Assembly (NCBI GenBank): GCA_029959195.1
Contig: CP114123.1
Span: forward strand, 620,001-684,000
Length of the DNA: 64,000 nucleotides
Source of the DNA: Dictyophora rubrovolvata
Lineage: Eukaryota > Basidiomycota > Agaricomycetes > Phallales > Phallaceae
Reading direction: 5' to 3'
The position numbers were made by a program, and so were the translations under genes. Shown in pieces: positions 34,076 to 45,891 of this stretch (positions are counted from its first letter, which is position 1; each line of letters opens with the position of its first letter). A model generated the notes under the pieces. It saw only the letters and a list, made by a program, of their open reading frames with translations. It was not told the origin of the DNA and made no database searches.

Positions 34076-35800
34076 CTAAACGTTTGGTTCCTGAACGGGC
34101 TGGATGTCCACGTCATTCGCAGATCCGGGAATATCATCATGACCATGATCACCTCCTGCCTCCTCTTCTTCAGGAGTGGACATCTCCAGGAGAATGGATT
34201 GATGTGCGTGTTGAAGAACATTAGAAAATTGAAGCGTCGGTAAGGATATATTACTGGCTTCTATTTTGGCAGAGTTAAGGCGGCGAAGATCAAGTGTAAA
34301 ATCGGCCACTAAAATACTCGACAGGCTTGGAATAAAGTCAATAAAGGCGTACTGGACATTGAATAAAACATGTTAGACTTACCCATTTACTAGAACTTTG
34401 AAGATGAAGAACATGGAATTCTAGTAGGTTTAATAGTCGAACTTATTTAATGGAAGAGATACAGCACTTACATGTGCGTCTATAGCCTAAAAAGAGGAAA
34501 ACAACTTGTAGGCACATCTTTGTTACTTCAAATTTCCAACTTACAAATAAGATTGCGTGCGTGATGGAAAAAGCAATGACAAAGCTTACAAAAACACTTA
34601 TGAGACAGTCATAACGAAAAATTATTTTAGGGATTACCAGAATCTTAATATACCTGCATATTGATTATTAAACTCCATGTTCTTAGAATTCGTTAAAACT
34701 TACTCTGTTTTAGAACTATAGAAACGAGACTACGCCTACTTTGAATTCCAGCTTGGCGCATCAATTTCCATGTTCCCCAAACCTTCCAAATGCAAATGCC
34801 AAATATAATGACATCCGTGATAATGCTGACAATGTTTTGGCAAAGGGCGATTAAGTTGTTTCCAGCTGAAACATTTTAGACCAATACTGAAAAACGAATA
34901 TACACCATACCACTAGAATTGGGGTTGACAATGGAGATATCTGTCAGTGCAGAAGACACGACGAAATACTGACCCACTGGTCACACATCCGGGAAATCTT
35001 GTTACGCCTGGAAGAGGAAAATGTTAGCTACGCTTGTAATGCTCGAGAATTTGAAATTCCTTCACCATACAACATAGTGATCAATTGTGCAAGAAAACAA
35101 GAAGCTAAAGCCATAGTTAAGACTTTTGTTCCTTTGCATAATGAATATGCACGAGCAATCAACAAGCCTGAAATAACTACGATCTAGATGCCCCGGAAGT
35201 AATGTAATTGGAAAGGATCACAGACCTGGGACACCAATATCCGACAAAACCGCCATGGAGTTTGCTACATTAGCGTATATGTTGCAGGATCTTAAGGTTT
35301 TTTATTAGATTGGATCAATATTCAAGATTACAGTCTCATACCTTCCCAACTATAGGCAGTGTAAAGTGGATTTGAGCCTAAGAGTGGGCAGATGTCAAGG
35401 ATAATACTTATATTCAACGTACAGGCGCAATGTTTATGATCAAGTCGAGTCCTATAAAAGTTAAGACCGCATATCTTGCGAAGATGTATAACAAAGTAAG
35501 TAGACTAAATGGCTTGAACCATATATGTTCTATTTCTTCTGGAAGCTTGGACAGTGCAGCATATAAAACAAATGCTTGCGTTTTGTTATTGTTATTATGG
35601 AGTCCTTTCCTTTGAAACTCAAATTTAGTTTTCTCACTTAGAGAACTGGTGATGAGCCAGGTGGTGATATAGCTAATATTTTATGGTTGAATATCGTGAC
35701 TCGGAAGCAAGTGAACAGACACATACTCTTCATAAACCTCCTCAATCAAAGCATCTATCACCGCAGCGGATACATTCCATTTATCGTCCATGCCGTTCAT
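34076..35800 (-). CDS. DUF6533 membrane protein, copy 2
   Basis: Start at 35800 and stop at 34076, with the same exon plan as copy 1. The 8-base micro-exon lies at 35349-35342 (TTGGGAAG). The last exon reads ADFTLDLRRLNSAKI, then ASNISLPTLQFSNVLQHAHQ, and ends in an acidic EEEEAGGDHGHDD tail. The DUF6533 signature exon lies near 35480-35570. Frames are harder to follow in the middle TM exons than in copy 1, so intactness is uncertain. A degraded copy of the partner gene lies upstream at 36760-37750. Confidence 0.6.
35342..35349 (-). other. Predicted 8-base micro-exon, DUF6533 copy 2
   Basis: Minus-strand text TTGGGAAG between a GCCTATAG acceptor and a GTATGAG donor, at the position equivalent to the micro-exon of copy 1. 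Confidence 0.5.
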
Positions 35801-36759
35801 ATTATCACGGACAGCTTATGGGGAGTTATTCTTATACTTCACCTAGGCTGATAAATACTATTGCGTCACGATATTGCCTCAGGACCCTGAAATTACACCA
35901 AAAAGAACAAAAACCGGACTCCAGCTCCCGCGTCACCATGACTGATAAAGACAACAAGGGGCAACCCAAAACTGACACTATAGCTCAATAAATGATCCGG
36001 ATGTCCAAACAAAAGCCTTTCTTGAAAGGTCAAGCCACTACAATGGTACCGCCTACGCCACTACCACCCTATAATATTCTAACTGAGGTTCAACCCGAAG
36101 TGAGCCCGAAACTCGCCATTTGAAGTCGCCATGGGATAGCTTTTAGATGGGGTCTGGACACACTGGGGAAGGTATGGAAGTATAGGAAATTCAGGACCTT
36201 GACCTCAATGTTTCTAACTGATGGTCAGTTCGGTAGGGACTGAGCCCAGATTCGTAGCACTTGAGGTGCTGGTGCATTGCGAAGTGCATCCGATTGTGCG
36301 ATGGACCAAGTTACTACATGTTACTATGGACAAAGTGGGAGCGTATCATATCTGCAATAATGTTTTAGACTCATCAGCCTGATCGGTAAACTATTTGCGA
36401 ACCAAAATCACTTTACAAATTCCAGTAGCGAGGAAACCAGATGATATCAATGATTAATAAATCTGACCATGCGTTGCTGCATGATTTTACACATTCTTCG
36501 TAGCCATAACACTGTAGTAGGGTATATTTAGCCAACATTGTGTACGGGTAAAAACTTAATGCTCGTCCGTGCGAAAATAAAAAACATGAGAGCCATATGA
36601 TCCCGAAAGTTGTACATACTGAAAAATATCGCCCAATATTTGATTATAAAAAACAATAGAACAAAGAGCACTAATGTATTCGACATTAGCTTTATTGGTA
36701 TATTCAATTGTAGAGATGCCCTTTTAGACTTACATTGTCTTTTGCAGACATTAAACGTA
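35801..36759. other. Shared upstream block of DUF6533 unit 2
   Basis: Non-coding DNA that parallels the upstream blocks of copies 1, 3 and 4, including the conserved promoter motif near 35851. No gene was seen. Confidence 0.5.
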
Positions 36760-37750
36760 CGATGATTTCAGCAGTGGGCCCATTATTTTTACAGCCAAAC
36801 GGCGATGAAACCGCCAGTCGCGGTCATATTATCGGGACTGCCACCGACAGACAAGTAGTGGTTAACCCCGTTGCTAAATAATTTAAAGTAGTTCAATACA
36901 TCTGTTTCCTCGGGGAATGGACTGACCTGGTCTTGTTTAACCGCTCATGCATTGATATTCGTAATACAATTGAAATTCCCGAAGGCAGCGTCGCCCGAAA
37001 ACAAGGACCTGTTTTTCTTACAGAGCTGGTGTTAACAAAGGTACTTGCGATATTTATTTTGGGCTTATACGGATTATGAGTTTCTTATGGAAAACATACC
37101 GCCTTAGGTCATATTTGAAAGACAATGGGACTCGTCGAAGAGTATATTAAATATTGTGGCCCTGCTTAAGCCAAAACGGGAACATCCCGTAGGTGTCTCG
37201 ATGGACGCACTGCATAACGATCAGTACGGGTTTACGGGTCTATCGAAACGAAGGAACGTACGCAATGAACACGGCCAAGCTATTCTTAAATGACACGACT
37301 AAAAAAATAAAGGGTTTATATGATACACACGTATTGGCGGGCGGTCCGTTCTGTATCCAGTATCGAAAATGGTCGCACCGCTGAAAGTCCCTTCATTCGC
37401 GCCAACTTAAATGACTGCATTTCCGAGATCCAACAAACTTGATATTCTGCAGCTTTGCTAAGTACACAACAGAGAGGCAGATGCGCTACCCTTGCGTGGT
37501 GGTGCTCTTGACTCTTGAGATTCCAAAGTAAAGTTCGTATGGCGGGGATCTCCGGAAGGTCTGCATAGAACACGGCGTTTGATAACATCAATCGTTGATT
37601 GACGTGTACGCACTGTTCAGTTGCGTTGGCGGTTGCGATGTGAACTTTGTTCAAGGATTGTTCAAGGAACAATTCAAGGTCTGCACGCGTCGAGCGGAGT
37701 TTAGTCTGTCTTACGTAAGTCGTCTCTTTTTGCACCCAAAAATGATGCAC
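36760..37750 (-). pseudogene. Degraded copy of the module partner gene (unit 2)
   Basis: The minus strand carries pieces of the family better preserved at 54185-55484. One is the GVNHYLSVGGSPDNMTA block (last exon, near 36850), which is followed too early by a stop. Another is the region aligning with RYWIQNGPTANT near 37340. The 5' part (37390-37750) has an open frame including HVNQRLMLSNAVFYADLPEI that is shared with unit 3 but not with unit 4. Several frame interruptions make it a probable pseudogene. Confidence 0.55.
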
Positions 37751-39246
37751 CTCAGGTGAGCCGCTTTATCCGTTCAATCAACCGAAACGACTTACACCAA
37801 CAATTTCGCGATTTTGAAAGTTTGACGCGGTATGTTCTTTGTTGAGTTGAGCTTGTTTTGGTTTGCCCTGTCAGAGTGAGAAAGCAAAGGTACTGTGTCA
37901 GAAAGAACAATGGTTTTGAACGTATGATGTTTTTAGCCGTTTTCTATGGGAATACTTATAATTGTTGCTTTCATCACGCATCCATATCCGTCATTCTCGC
38001 CTTCAACCTTTCCTCATTTTCATTCTTCTCTTCAACTGCACCGCAATTGTCCCCGGACTTGCGATCAATCGCGCTAACTGGAGGACCAATTGACGTAAAC
38101 TTTACCCTTCACCACCACCAATACCGCTAGTTCAATCCAAAAACACGCATGCGAACGTTCTATTCGCGTTGATAGTTTCGTTCACATCACCATTTGCACA
38201 CCTATTCCCATTGTTTCAGCGGACCGAATATGTCTGGAACTGATAATTAATAGCAGTCAAACAAGCTCCAGAGTGTTGTTCGGCGTGGAGACGGAATAGC
38301 ACGAGCACGAGCCTGTTCACAAATTTGCCACACATAGCCCGCGCTGCGGTGCATTCAAAGAAGTGTTTTTTTAATAGCAATAGAAGGCTATCGTCGTTTC
38401 AAATTAGACCCGTTTGTGCCTGTTTCATGGCGCCTTCATCATTTAAAGTCTTTTACATCATGACACCGTGCACGAGATGCTGGCCAGTAATTGTGTGGAC
38501 ATCGCTGAAGACTTGATAGACGATGGTGCGAACGTTCCATATCGACTCGTTTTGTGCTTTGATATCTGTTTCGTTAGGTCGTGGGACGTGGAAGTATGTA
38601 TCATAAAAATAAAAATAGAACTTTGACGCTTGAAGTAAACGTCCACATGTTGGAAATGTTATTCGTGAACCATTCGGTTGACAACTCAGAACTCATCTTA
38701 GACACCTTAATCACGGCTGATATTTTCAACTTGTCGCATGCATATATAATTCGTAAGTGACCCGAATAGATTCGAAATCGCACGCTGTGAATGAGAAACT
38801 AAAGGTGTCCTTAAAACGTCACGGTTGTGCCGTTGAGCGCGAGACCGTTGACACGTTGACGAAATGGCCAAGGAAAGCCGAGCTGAATATATATAAAACG
38901 GTGATATATAGGAATTGAGCCCCCATCGATCATCGATGTGCGGTTTCAGATATAAAAGGCGTTCATTGATTAACTCCCCGTAATCTCTTTGCCCAACTAC
39001 ATATAACACGGGGTCGAACGTCGGTGAGGGTAGAAGCAGTCTTCCATGAATCTTTACATGGGCTGATTTTCTTCCCGACTATCTTCGGCATTTTTATCCG
39101 TCTTTGTTCAACAGGAAACATTATGGCGGAAGATCATGATAAGGTTCTAGATTGCGGAATATTAACGGTTCAGGCTGTGATGCTACCTCCAGTATTCTGC
39201 TCATCTGCCTGGTTTGGTCCTGGAGCTGGTTAAACGAAAAGAGGAA
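37751..39246. other. Long stretch without a recognised gene
   Basis: Duplication unit 2 continues to about 37880, matching 50030-50110. Beyond it only short frames occur. No RNA gene or coding family was recognised. Confidence 0.45.
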
Positions 39247-39864
39247 TTACTGGGGAATGGGGGCGCACAAAAAATATGCATTGTGTGCCATTCTTGGATA
39301 AATTGGCCGTGATATGACTGATGGTTGGTTGGTACTGCTGAACAACTCGGAGGCCCAGGGATCTTCGGGTTCAAGTTGTGCGGTTTCGTGGTTATTAAGA
39401 AACTCAACGTATGAATATTCCAGGTGAATGACATTAAGGTTCTTCAATAATTTACTTACACGACGCCATTGATCTATGCCTTCAAGCTCTTGATAAATTT
39501 GTCGAAAGGCAGCTTCTTCTACGTCGATGGCGTCGTCGGTGGGTTCCCCAAATGGAGAGAACTGGTATAACGACTGAATAACTTGAAGGGGATGCAATAC
39601 ACCCTCGGTTAGAACAGTGGTGGTTTCGTTAGGGCCAAATATATCATTATCCCCCCCACTCTGGAATCCTTTTCCATTGATTATACAGCACGATTCTATC
39701 ATATCTCTCATCCACCTCCGCCTTATTTCCTTGATTGACCAATCTTGGCACTTTGATCTTCCCTTGCGGGAAAGCTTTACCGGAGTCTTCCGAATTCGAC
39801 CTGCTAAGGTCATGGTACCAAGTGCTATACGCCTATCACACATGTCTCTATCGCACGTCACCAT
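39247..39864 (-). CDS. Uncharacterised ORF, 205 residues
   Basis: A single open frame from an ATG at 39864 to a stop at 39247. The composition looks protein-coding: IRRRWMRDMIESCCIINGKG, TTTVLTEGVLHPLQVIQSLY, EEAAFRQIYQELEGIDQWRR and KLLKNLNVIHLEYSYVEFL. I do not recognise a family. It has no TM segment or signal peptide, and the middle is rich in acidic helices. A GTAAGT donor inside the frame (near 39463) could mark an intron and change the C-terminus. An N-terminal extension by upstream exons is possible but was not found. Confidence 0.5.
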   Translation of the reverse strand: MVTCDRDMCDRRIALGTMTLAGRIRKTPVKLSRKGRSKCQDWSIKEIRRRWMRDMIESCCIINGKGFQSGGDNDIFGPNETTTVLTEGVLHPLQVIQSLYQFSPFGEPTDDAIDVEEAAFRQIYQELEGIDQWRRVSKLLKNLNVIHLEYSYVEFLNNHETAQLEPEDPWASELFSSTNQPSVISRPIYPRMAHNAYFLCAPIPQ

Positions 39865-40454
39865 ATCATCTCGACTTACATCTCAAAGGCTCGGAATTTA
39901 TATGGGACCTCCGCTCGTTCGTCCTAGTTTCTCGTTACTAAAAACCTACATCTTCGGGCTCTTTTTGGGGGAAACGGGTGATCCACGACGATGATGACCA
40001 GTCAATTCGCAAGGAACTCGTGAAATGGGAAAGACTAAAAGTGCTGACTTTGAAAGGGAGAAATATGGTGGATAAAACGGGTGATGTTTTTCAAAGATTA
40101 TACATGGCTGCCATGTTTCTCATCTATAGACATAGGATACACTATGGCATAACCAATTTGCTGATGCGATAGATGTCATAGGTTTTTCCTTGTCAAAGTT
40201 CGAAATTTTTTCCAACGAATTCTACAGGCGTCGACGGCGTATGGGCACAAAGCCATAACACTACATTGCAAGGGAATCCATATATTACAAGTCTGAACTA
40301 AAATGATTGTAGGCAGACAGTACTCAAAGCGAAACGCTTGTTTTCGAGTTGGTGACAAAAAAGTGGCCATCATAAGAAATGGCGAGAGGTGATAAGGATA
40401 CATCAAAGAAAAATCAAAGTAAGCAGCATATGCACAATCTTAGTAAATAATAAG
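39865..40454. other. Intergenic stretch
   Basis: No gene was recognised; short overlapping frames only. Confidence 0.4.
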
Positions 40455-41371
40455 TCAAAACGCTGGAACAGGCTTCCTTCGGATGCGATGCTTTGGTTTG
40501 GGATTCGGGTCTAAATTCGCTGAATCGCCTCCTATGGCACTTCCTACAGTGCCCGTGGGAAGAGGACGTAAAACATCTTCGTGAATGGGTGGGTGCCCAG
40601 GGTTAAGGCTACAGATCTGTTGTTTCATCAAAGCATCAATTGCTGCGTCGATGCCCATCATAATAGATCCGGGTCGGTAGTAAGTTCCCACCTGAGCAGT
40701 AATGAGTACGACTCTCTTAGAGATGAAAGAGAAAAGAAAAGAGAAACTGACTCCATCACTTGCTCTCCAAATGGGCTCGAGATATCTCAGCTGGCTGTCA
40801 AGGGAGGCTTGACGGCGCAATTCTTGCTTTTCCGGAGCCTGAGGATGGAAAGGAGTTAAGTGACGATGAAAAAGCAACGAATACTATTATAACCTACGTT
40901 GATGGCCGTCTCTGTACAACTAGCCTCTGTGAGACCGGACCCGGAACCACCAGATTCGGAAGGTTCAGATAGGGTGCTTGCTAATTTTTCAAAAGGTTGG
41001 GCTGAAGGCTGGTACGCCCCGGACGCTGTTCCTGTTGGTGTGCGTACACACGGAGGAGGTGAGACGATTTCAAAGTCAACACCGTCCAGGCGTACGACGT
41101 GTCCAACAGGGTAATAGGTCCAGGAAGAACCATAATCTTCTTCGTCTGTGTTTGGGGAGGAGGAACCCGTGGAGCCTCTTCTGCTTCCACTTTTCCTGAT
41201 CGTTTTAAAGAAACTGGAAACGTTCTTTGTGGGAAAAGTGTCGCTGAAGGAGAAGCTCCGCGTTAGGGAGAAGCGTCTACGTTTGGGATAGGGATAGGGA
41301 TTGGTGTTGGTATTGTCGCTTGAATCCTGTGAGGAGGAGGAGGAGGAACCGAAGCAATGGAATGTTGGCAT
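40455..41371 (-). CDS. Uncharacterised Ser-rich protein, 265 residues
   Basis: Three exons, 41371-40898, 40838-40752 and 40691-40455, join in phase to about 265 residues. The N-terminus is MPTFHCFGSSSSSSQDSSDN, followed by a basic-Ser patch (KRRRFSLTRSFSF) and a central GHVVRLDGVDFEIVSPPP stretch. The C-terminus is basic (KHRIRRKPVPAF). Two in-frame introns with good acceptors support a real gene. No known domain was recognised. An N-terminal MxxFxCF start could be acylated, but this is speculation. It lies just downstream of a promoter region shared with nothing else in the window. Confidence 0.65.
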
Positions 41372-42232
41372 TCAGGCTGGTACAAAGGGGTAGAATGGGA
41401 GATGTGATGCAGTACATGATTTCCGTCTCACCTTTTTAAAGGAAAACAAGGTGGACAAAGAACTATGTGGACTTGAATTGGTGTCCATATTGTCCTCAAT
41501 GACGACCTCATCCCTGGACAGATCAAAGGAACAAGGACTTAGATTAGTAGCGATGAACGATGAACTTGTTCCTTTATTTATGTCCAGCTAGATAGATCGT
41601 TAGAGCATAGATAATCCAAAAAAGGTTCCGACAGTCACAACGTATCTCGTCTCTTTTGTCCTTGACACAATAAACTACTTGTCTGATTCGTTTGTCCCCA
41701 TATGATTGCATAATGATTTCTCTGCCCAAGCTCAGCCTGGGTTGCGTTTAAGCACAAATCCGATGAACTCACTCATGGGTATTATGTATGTCTCCTCAGC
41801 TAATGATATGTGAATTGATTTTGTTCAGATTCGTTCTTGACTATATCATTGACATTTTTATTTATGTAACAGCTTCGATACACCGCCGGCGTCGGCGATC
41901 TATTCGCGCCAGGGCTATTTTCCTTAATTGCCAAGTACACTCTAGTCGTCTCGCGGACGCATCATATCGTTAATTCTTTGTGACCCTTTCCGTTGCAACA
42001 CCTACTAGTAGAGTCATATCCCACTAGTTTCCTTGTTAGTTTCCGCCGTCATCTCAGTAATTCCAACTCTTGGCGACAAATCTAAACTCAATATCGATAA
42101 AATATACTTATCATACAGATTTGAAGAGAGAGGGTGGAACAGCACGCACACCCGGAACAATTAAGAAGTAAAATGAACGCGCGAGTCGATCAATCTCTAC
42201 GTTATACTTGAGGATTCCATTGGTCTTCCGTC
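41372..42232. other. Intergenic stretch
   Basis: 5' flank of the Ser-rich protein gene and 3' flank of the reductase remnant. A 61-residue open frame at 41788-41973 lacks family features. No gene was recognised. Confidence 0.45.
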
Positions 42233-42560
42233 TCAAGCAGACACGCTACCGCATCCTTCACAGAAGTCTGCTAGGGTATAAATGCATCCAAACCCAGAAG
42301 TTGCCTTCAATGCCATCATGATGGAAACATCAACCGCATCTACTACTCGGCTCTTAATTTCAGGATACGTCCGAGCGATTTCCGCCGATACTTGTTCCCG
42401 TGAGAATGTCCCATTGCTCAACAAAATGCGGCGTCGGGGCTCGGGCGCTGTTGTCGATGGTGATCTTGTTGCTGACATGGCTAGAACGCAAGCCTTGGCG
42501 ACGTCTCACACGTCAACCACGTAGTCGGGAATGCTTTCCGGTAGATATGACGCCCGAGGA
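42233..42560 (-). pseudogene. NAD-dependent epimerase/ketoreductase C-terminal remnant
   Basis: The minus-strand text reads VVDV, a stop codon, then DVAKACVLAM, followed by PRRRILLSNGTFSREQV and IARTYPEIKSRVVD. This fits the C-terminal part of short-chain NAD(P)-dependent ketoreductases of the dihydroflavonol-4-reductase/cinnamoyl-CoA-reductase type (FVDVRDVARAHV, then R-x-L-L-S-x-G-x-F). The conserved Arg before DVA is a TGA stop here. The Rossmann N-terminal half is absent upstream. It is a gene fragment. Confidence 0.65.
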
Positions 42561-43541
42561 CGAGCAAAGAGGCTATACAGGATATAATTCGTGCTTAGCG
42601 TGATACCCTCTCAAATAATATGTTGAAACTTCGAGAATAATACAAATATGCTGGTAAAACTTGGGAGATCCGTCCTCAGATATACTAAACGCAGCGTGAT
42701 ATCATTCTTGAGCTTGACGACTTTTGAGGAATCTGTGGAAATAGAATCAAAGGTTGAAAGCCGCCCGAACATGAAAATCATACCATGTCTGAGGAGGCAT
42801 GACGATTTGGATTCAGAACGTGAGACTAGAGTTTACGTTGAACATTTGAACGACAGTAGTAGTTAAAAAGTGTTAATGATGGCTTGTTGGATATTGGAGT
42901 CAGAGTGGGGAAACAAGTTACGCCGGAATGAACGTATATTGAAGAGATTATCGTCATCGGACCGTCTTCTCCAAGTCTACTCCTGCTTCATTTCATTCTT
43001 GGGTTTTTCAATTTTGTCCGACGAATTACCCGACTGTTTGAAGAGTCAATCTAAAAAGGCCGCGAATAGACAGACGGCTCGGGAAAACAGCGTGGATTGG
43101 AAAAAAACATGGAGTCTGGAGACTGAGGTAAGTATGTGACTCGACCCTCGGGTAAGTCCGAACTTACTTGAACGTGCTGAATTTGCTGGCAGCCAATAGG
43201 CAGTCGCCGAGGGAGCGCGCACCTGTTCACCAAGCTCAGGTATCACTTTGTCAGTGGATTACGGTTGCATTATGGATTTATTTTGTTCAAATGTGCATCC
43301 GAAAGTCAAAGTTGATGCGCTCGGGGATGTTGATTCGTAAATAAATTAGTAAAGTTCTCGTTTCGTCATTTTCTTTTCTGAGTTTGATTCTTGTTGATTA
43401 TCTTTTGCACAGCCCGGATTATAGTTTACTATCTGTCGCCCTTAGTGGTGAAACTTACAATACCAGACCCTCGGAAAGAGCATCAAGGTGAATCCAAATT
43501 CAAAGCTAAAGGCCAGAAGAAAAAAAAACCAGGTTTTTTTT
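42561..43541. other. Intergenic stretch
   Basis: A plus-strand frame at 42870-43139 (90 residues) has no recognised features. A short block at 43255-43335 resembles 33716-33800. Otherwise empty. Confidence 0.4.
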
Positions 43542-44870
43542 TCAAAAGGCAGCTCTTTCTATTATTTCATGTTCATTTATAGATACAAAGCCGAAACATT
43601 CCTCCGGTTCTCTAAGTTCCAAAAGCGCTTCAACAAACTCATCTTGTGACATTGAAGGCTGCGGCTTATACTCCGCATCGAACACCGGTAATGGCAATGA
43701 AGTCAGTGATGGGTCCGAGTACGGTTCGAGTTCGGGATCGGGCCTCAAGAGTACGGGCGATAATGGTAGGCATGGAAGAGGTGGTTGGGTGGGAGGAGGG
43801 GGGGTAACCGTACGCGGTGATGTAGAAGGAAGAATGGGAGGTTTGGCGAGAGGTGATGATGGAAAATAGGAATAGCCAGGAGGGAGCGAAAATGTTCGGG
43901 ATAACCCCCGGGGCAATTTCGTGGAACCACGAGTCCGTTTCGACGAACCTTTGACTATTCGAGATATGGAGGATGCTGAGATTCGCTGCAGTGAAGTCTC
44001 CGACTGAGCCTGCCTTACGGGTTGAGGTTGGGAATTGCTAATATTTGACTCGGGACGCGAAGTACTGGTCAACCCGTCCACTGGTTTGAATCCCGTATGC
44101 TCGAGCCGGAAACGTTTTCGAAACGGCTCAGTTGGATTGACTTCACTTTCATTCGCTTGGCTTGACGCATACTGATCCCGCATGGTTGTGTGTGCTTTCC
44201 AATCCACGTTCGCTGGGACATTCTGCTGTGGCTGCCATGTTGATGGCGGCGCCGATACTGACGGTTGTATCGTTGAAGAGCCCGATGACATGCTGTAACA
44301 AAGTGAGTAACCTTTCCAATAAGATTGAAAAGAACCTCTTACGAATGTTGTGCAGCAGCATAATAACTTCCACGCCACGCATAGGGAGGAAACCCGGATG
44401 CAGACGCCGTTTGGGAAGATGCCGCCACATTGGCGACATGGGCTGTTCCGTATCCAAAGCCGGGATTGAGTCCCGGAATAGAGGGAATTTGAGGGATTGC
44501 TGGAACAGGTTTGGCAGGACGACCTCGTTTTTTGCGTCCAGTTACTGTTTGTCGAGGCTGACTCGGTGGCGCAGAAAATTGTGATGGTGTCGGGGCGACA
44601 TCGAAATGCAGTCCTGGTGGGTTTGTAAACGGAAAAGCAGGGGTGTTGGCGGTGCTTTCTGAAGTTCTGAAGTCCAAGGATAAGATAGTTTATAAGTAGA
44701 AGGTTCGAGAACGGTCTTACCTTGCAGGTGGTTGTACGAGTGGTTGTAGGGGTGGGATTTGGAACTTAGAAGTTGGAAGTGTGAGCGGGTTGATATATTG
44801 CTGTATTGGTGTATGTTTTGAATTATAATTATGCGGAAGATTAGCGGAAAACACATTTGCGTTTTGATCT
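43542..44870 (-). CDS. AT-hook-containing nuclear protein (N-terminus unresolved)
   Basis: Three exons are clear: 44870-44721, 44666-44343 and 44292-43542. The first begins after a good acceptor (CCCCTCCACAG), so at least one further exon with the start codon must lie upstream, probably between 44880 and 45230. The protein is Pro/Ser/Gln-rich: INPLTLPTSKFQIPPLQPLV, then an AT-hook-like GRKKRGRPAKP. A basic region SSKRTRGSTKLPRG follows, with a long Pro-rich run and an acidic C-terminus (DEFVEALLELREPEECFGF). Minor-groove DNA binding is inferred from the AT-hook. Part of the last exon has been copied to 19.7-20.0 kb. Confidence 0.7.
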
Positions 44871-45891
44871 CTGTGGAGGGGAATCAGCAAAACACGCGTT
44901 ATTAAATGATCAAGCCCAACTGAGACGCGTCGGACGCGTTATGGTGCAAACGTACAACTTCGCGTGTTCTGATACGTTGGAAGGCATTGATTAAGGGTAA
45001 GAAAGTGCGACAAATTGGGAACGAGAGTAGAGAGCTCGTGAAGAGGAAGAGCAGATGTCCGTTTTGTTGTAACGTCCTGCTCCCTTTTAACATTGGCCTA
45101 TGTTCGCGTTTTTTCATTCCTGTGGACACGCCCATGTCATTGTGGTCCTTGAGCATCGATTGTTGGACACGCGAACGCGTTGACAATTGTCCAAGCCCGT
45201 CCAAGCTTGGTGAGATCTTCTTATTCATGTTCAATATCGTGGTCGGATATCTCCCTAAATCTATGCATCGGGGCAGGAGGCTGCATCTCTATGATCATAA
45301 ATAAATAATGTTGGTGAAAGCAAAAGCACGGCCCCGGAAAATTCCGAGGCCGAAGTCCAGCCGGAACTGACTAACCTGAAACCCTCTAATAACTGCCAGC
45401 ACCAGTGGAAAAGAAAAAAGCATCCTCGATGGTCGCCTGGAGAACTTGAATTGCGGGGTCTTGTCGACGGGGTTTCTCTCATGTCCTAGAGTCAGATGTA
45501 TATTGTATTTTGAAAGCAAAGGATGATCCTAAGTAAAGATTAAATTATGTCGGGGAAAGCTCTACTATTAAACATATAAGAGGTAAGAACTTCCTAAGCT
45601 GATGGTGTCGAGGTCAGCACGAAAATCATCAGCGAGAGTACACCTTGTTTGCACGCAGCACCGCGCATCGCAGTTTGTATTTTTCTCCTTCTGTAAATAC
45701 CACCCATTCTCCAAAGAAAATAGGCTGTACATCCATTAAACTAGCAGCCTGTCGCGTTGCGACGAGGGTTTATTGAAAATAAATACAATTCTTTGGTACC
45801 CTGTGCTGATTAATTTGATATCCTCTCTCTAAAAAATTTGAACGTTTTAATCCTAAACGGACTGGATGTCTGTGTCATTTGCAGATCCAGC
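44871..45891. other. Upstream region of the AT-hook gene and 3' flank of DUF6533 unit 3
   Basis: A 110-residue minus-strand frame (44902-45234) may contain the missing first exon of the AT-hook gene. From about 45715 the DNA is the 3' flank shared by DUF6533 units. Confidence 0.4.

Noticed and set aside
40856-41199. Plus-strand frames opposite the Ser-rich protein gene
   Set aside because: They mirror a spliced minus-strand gene with good junctions and have no independent support.
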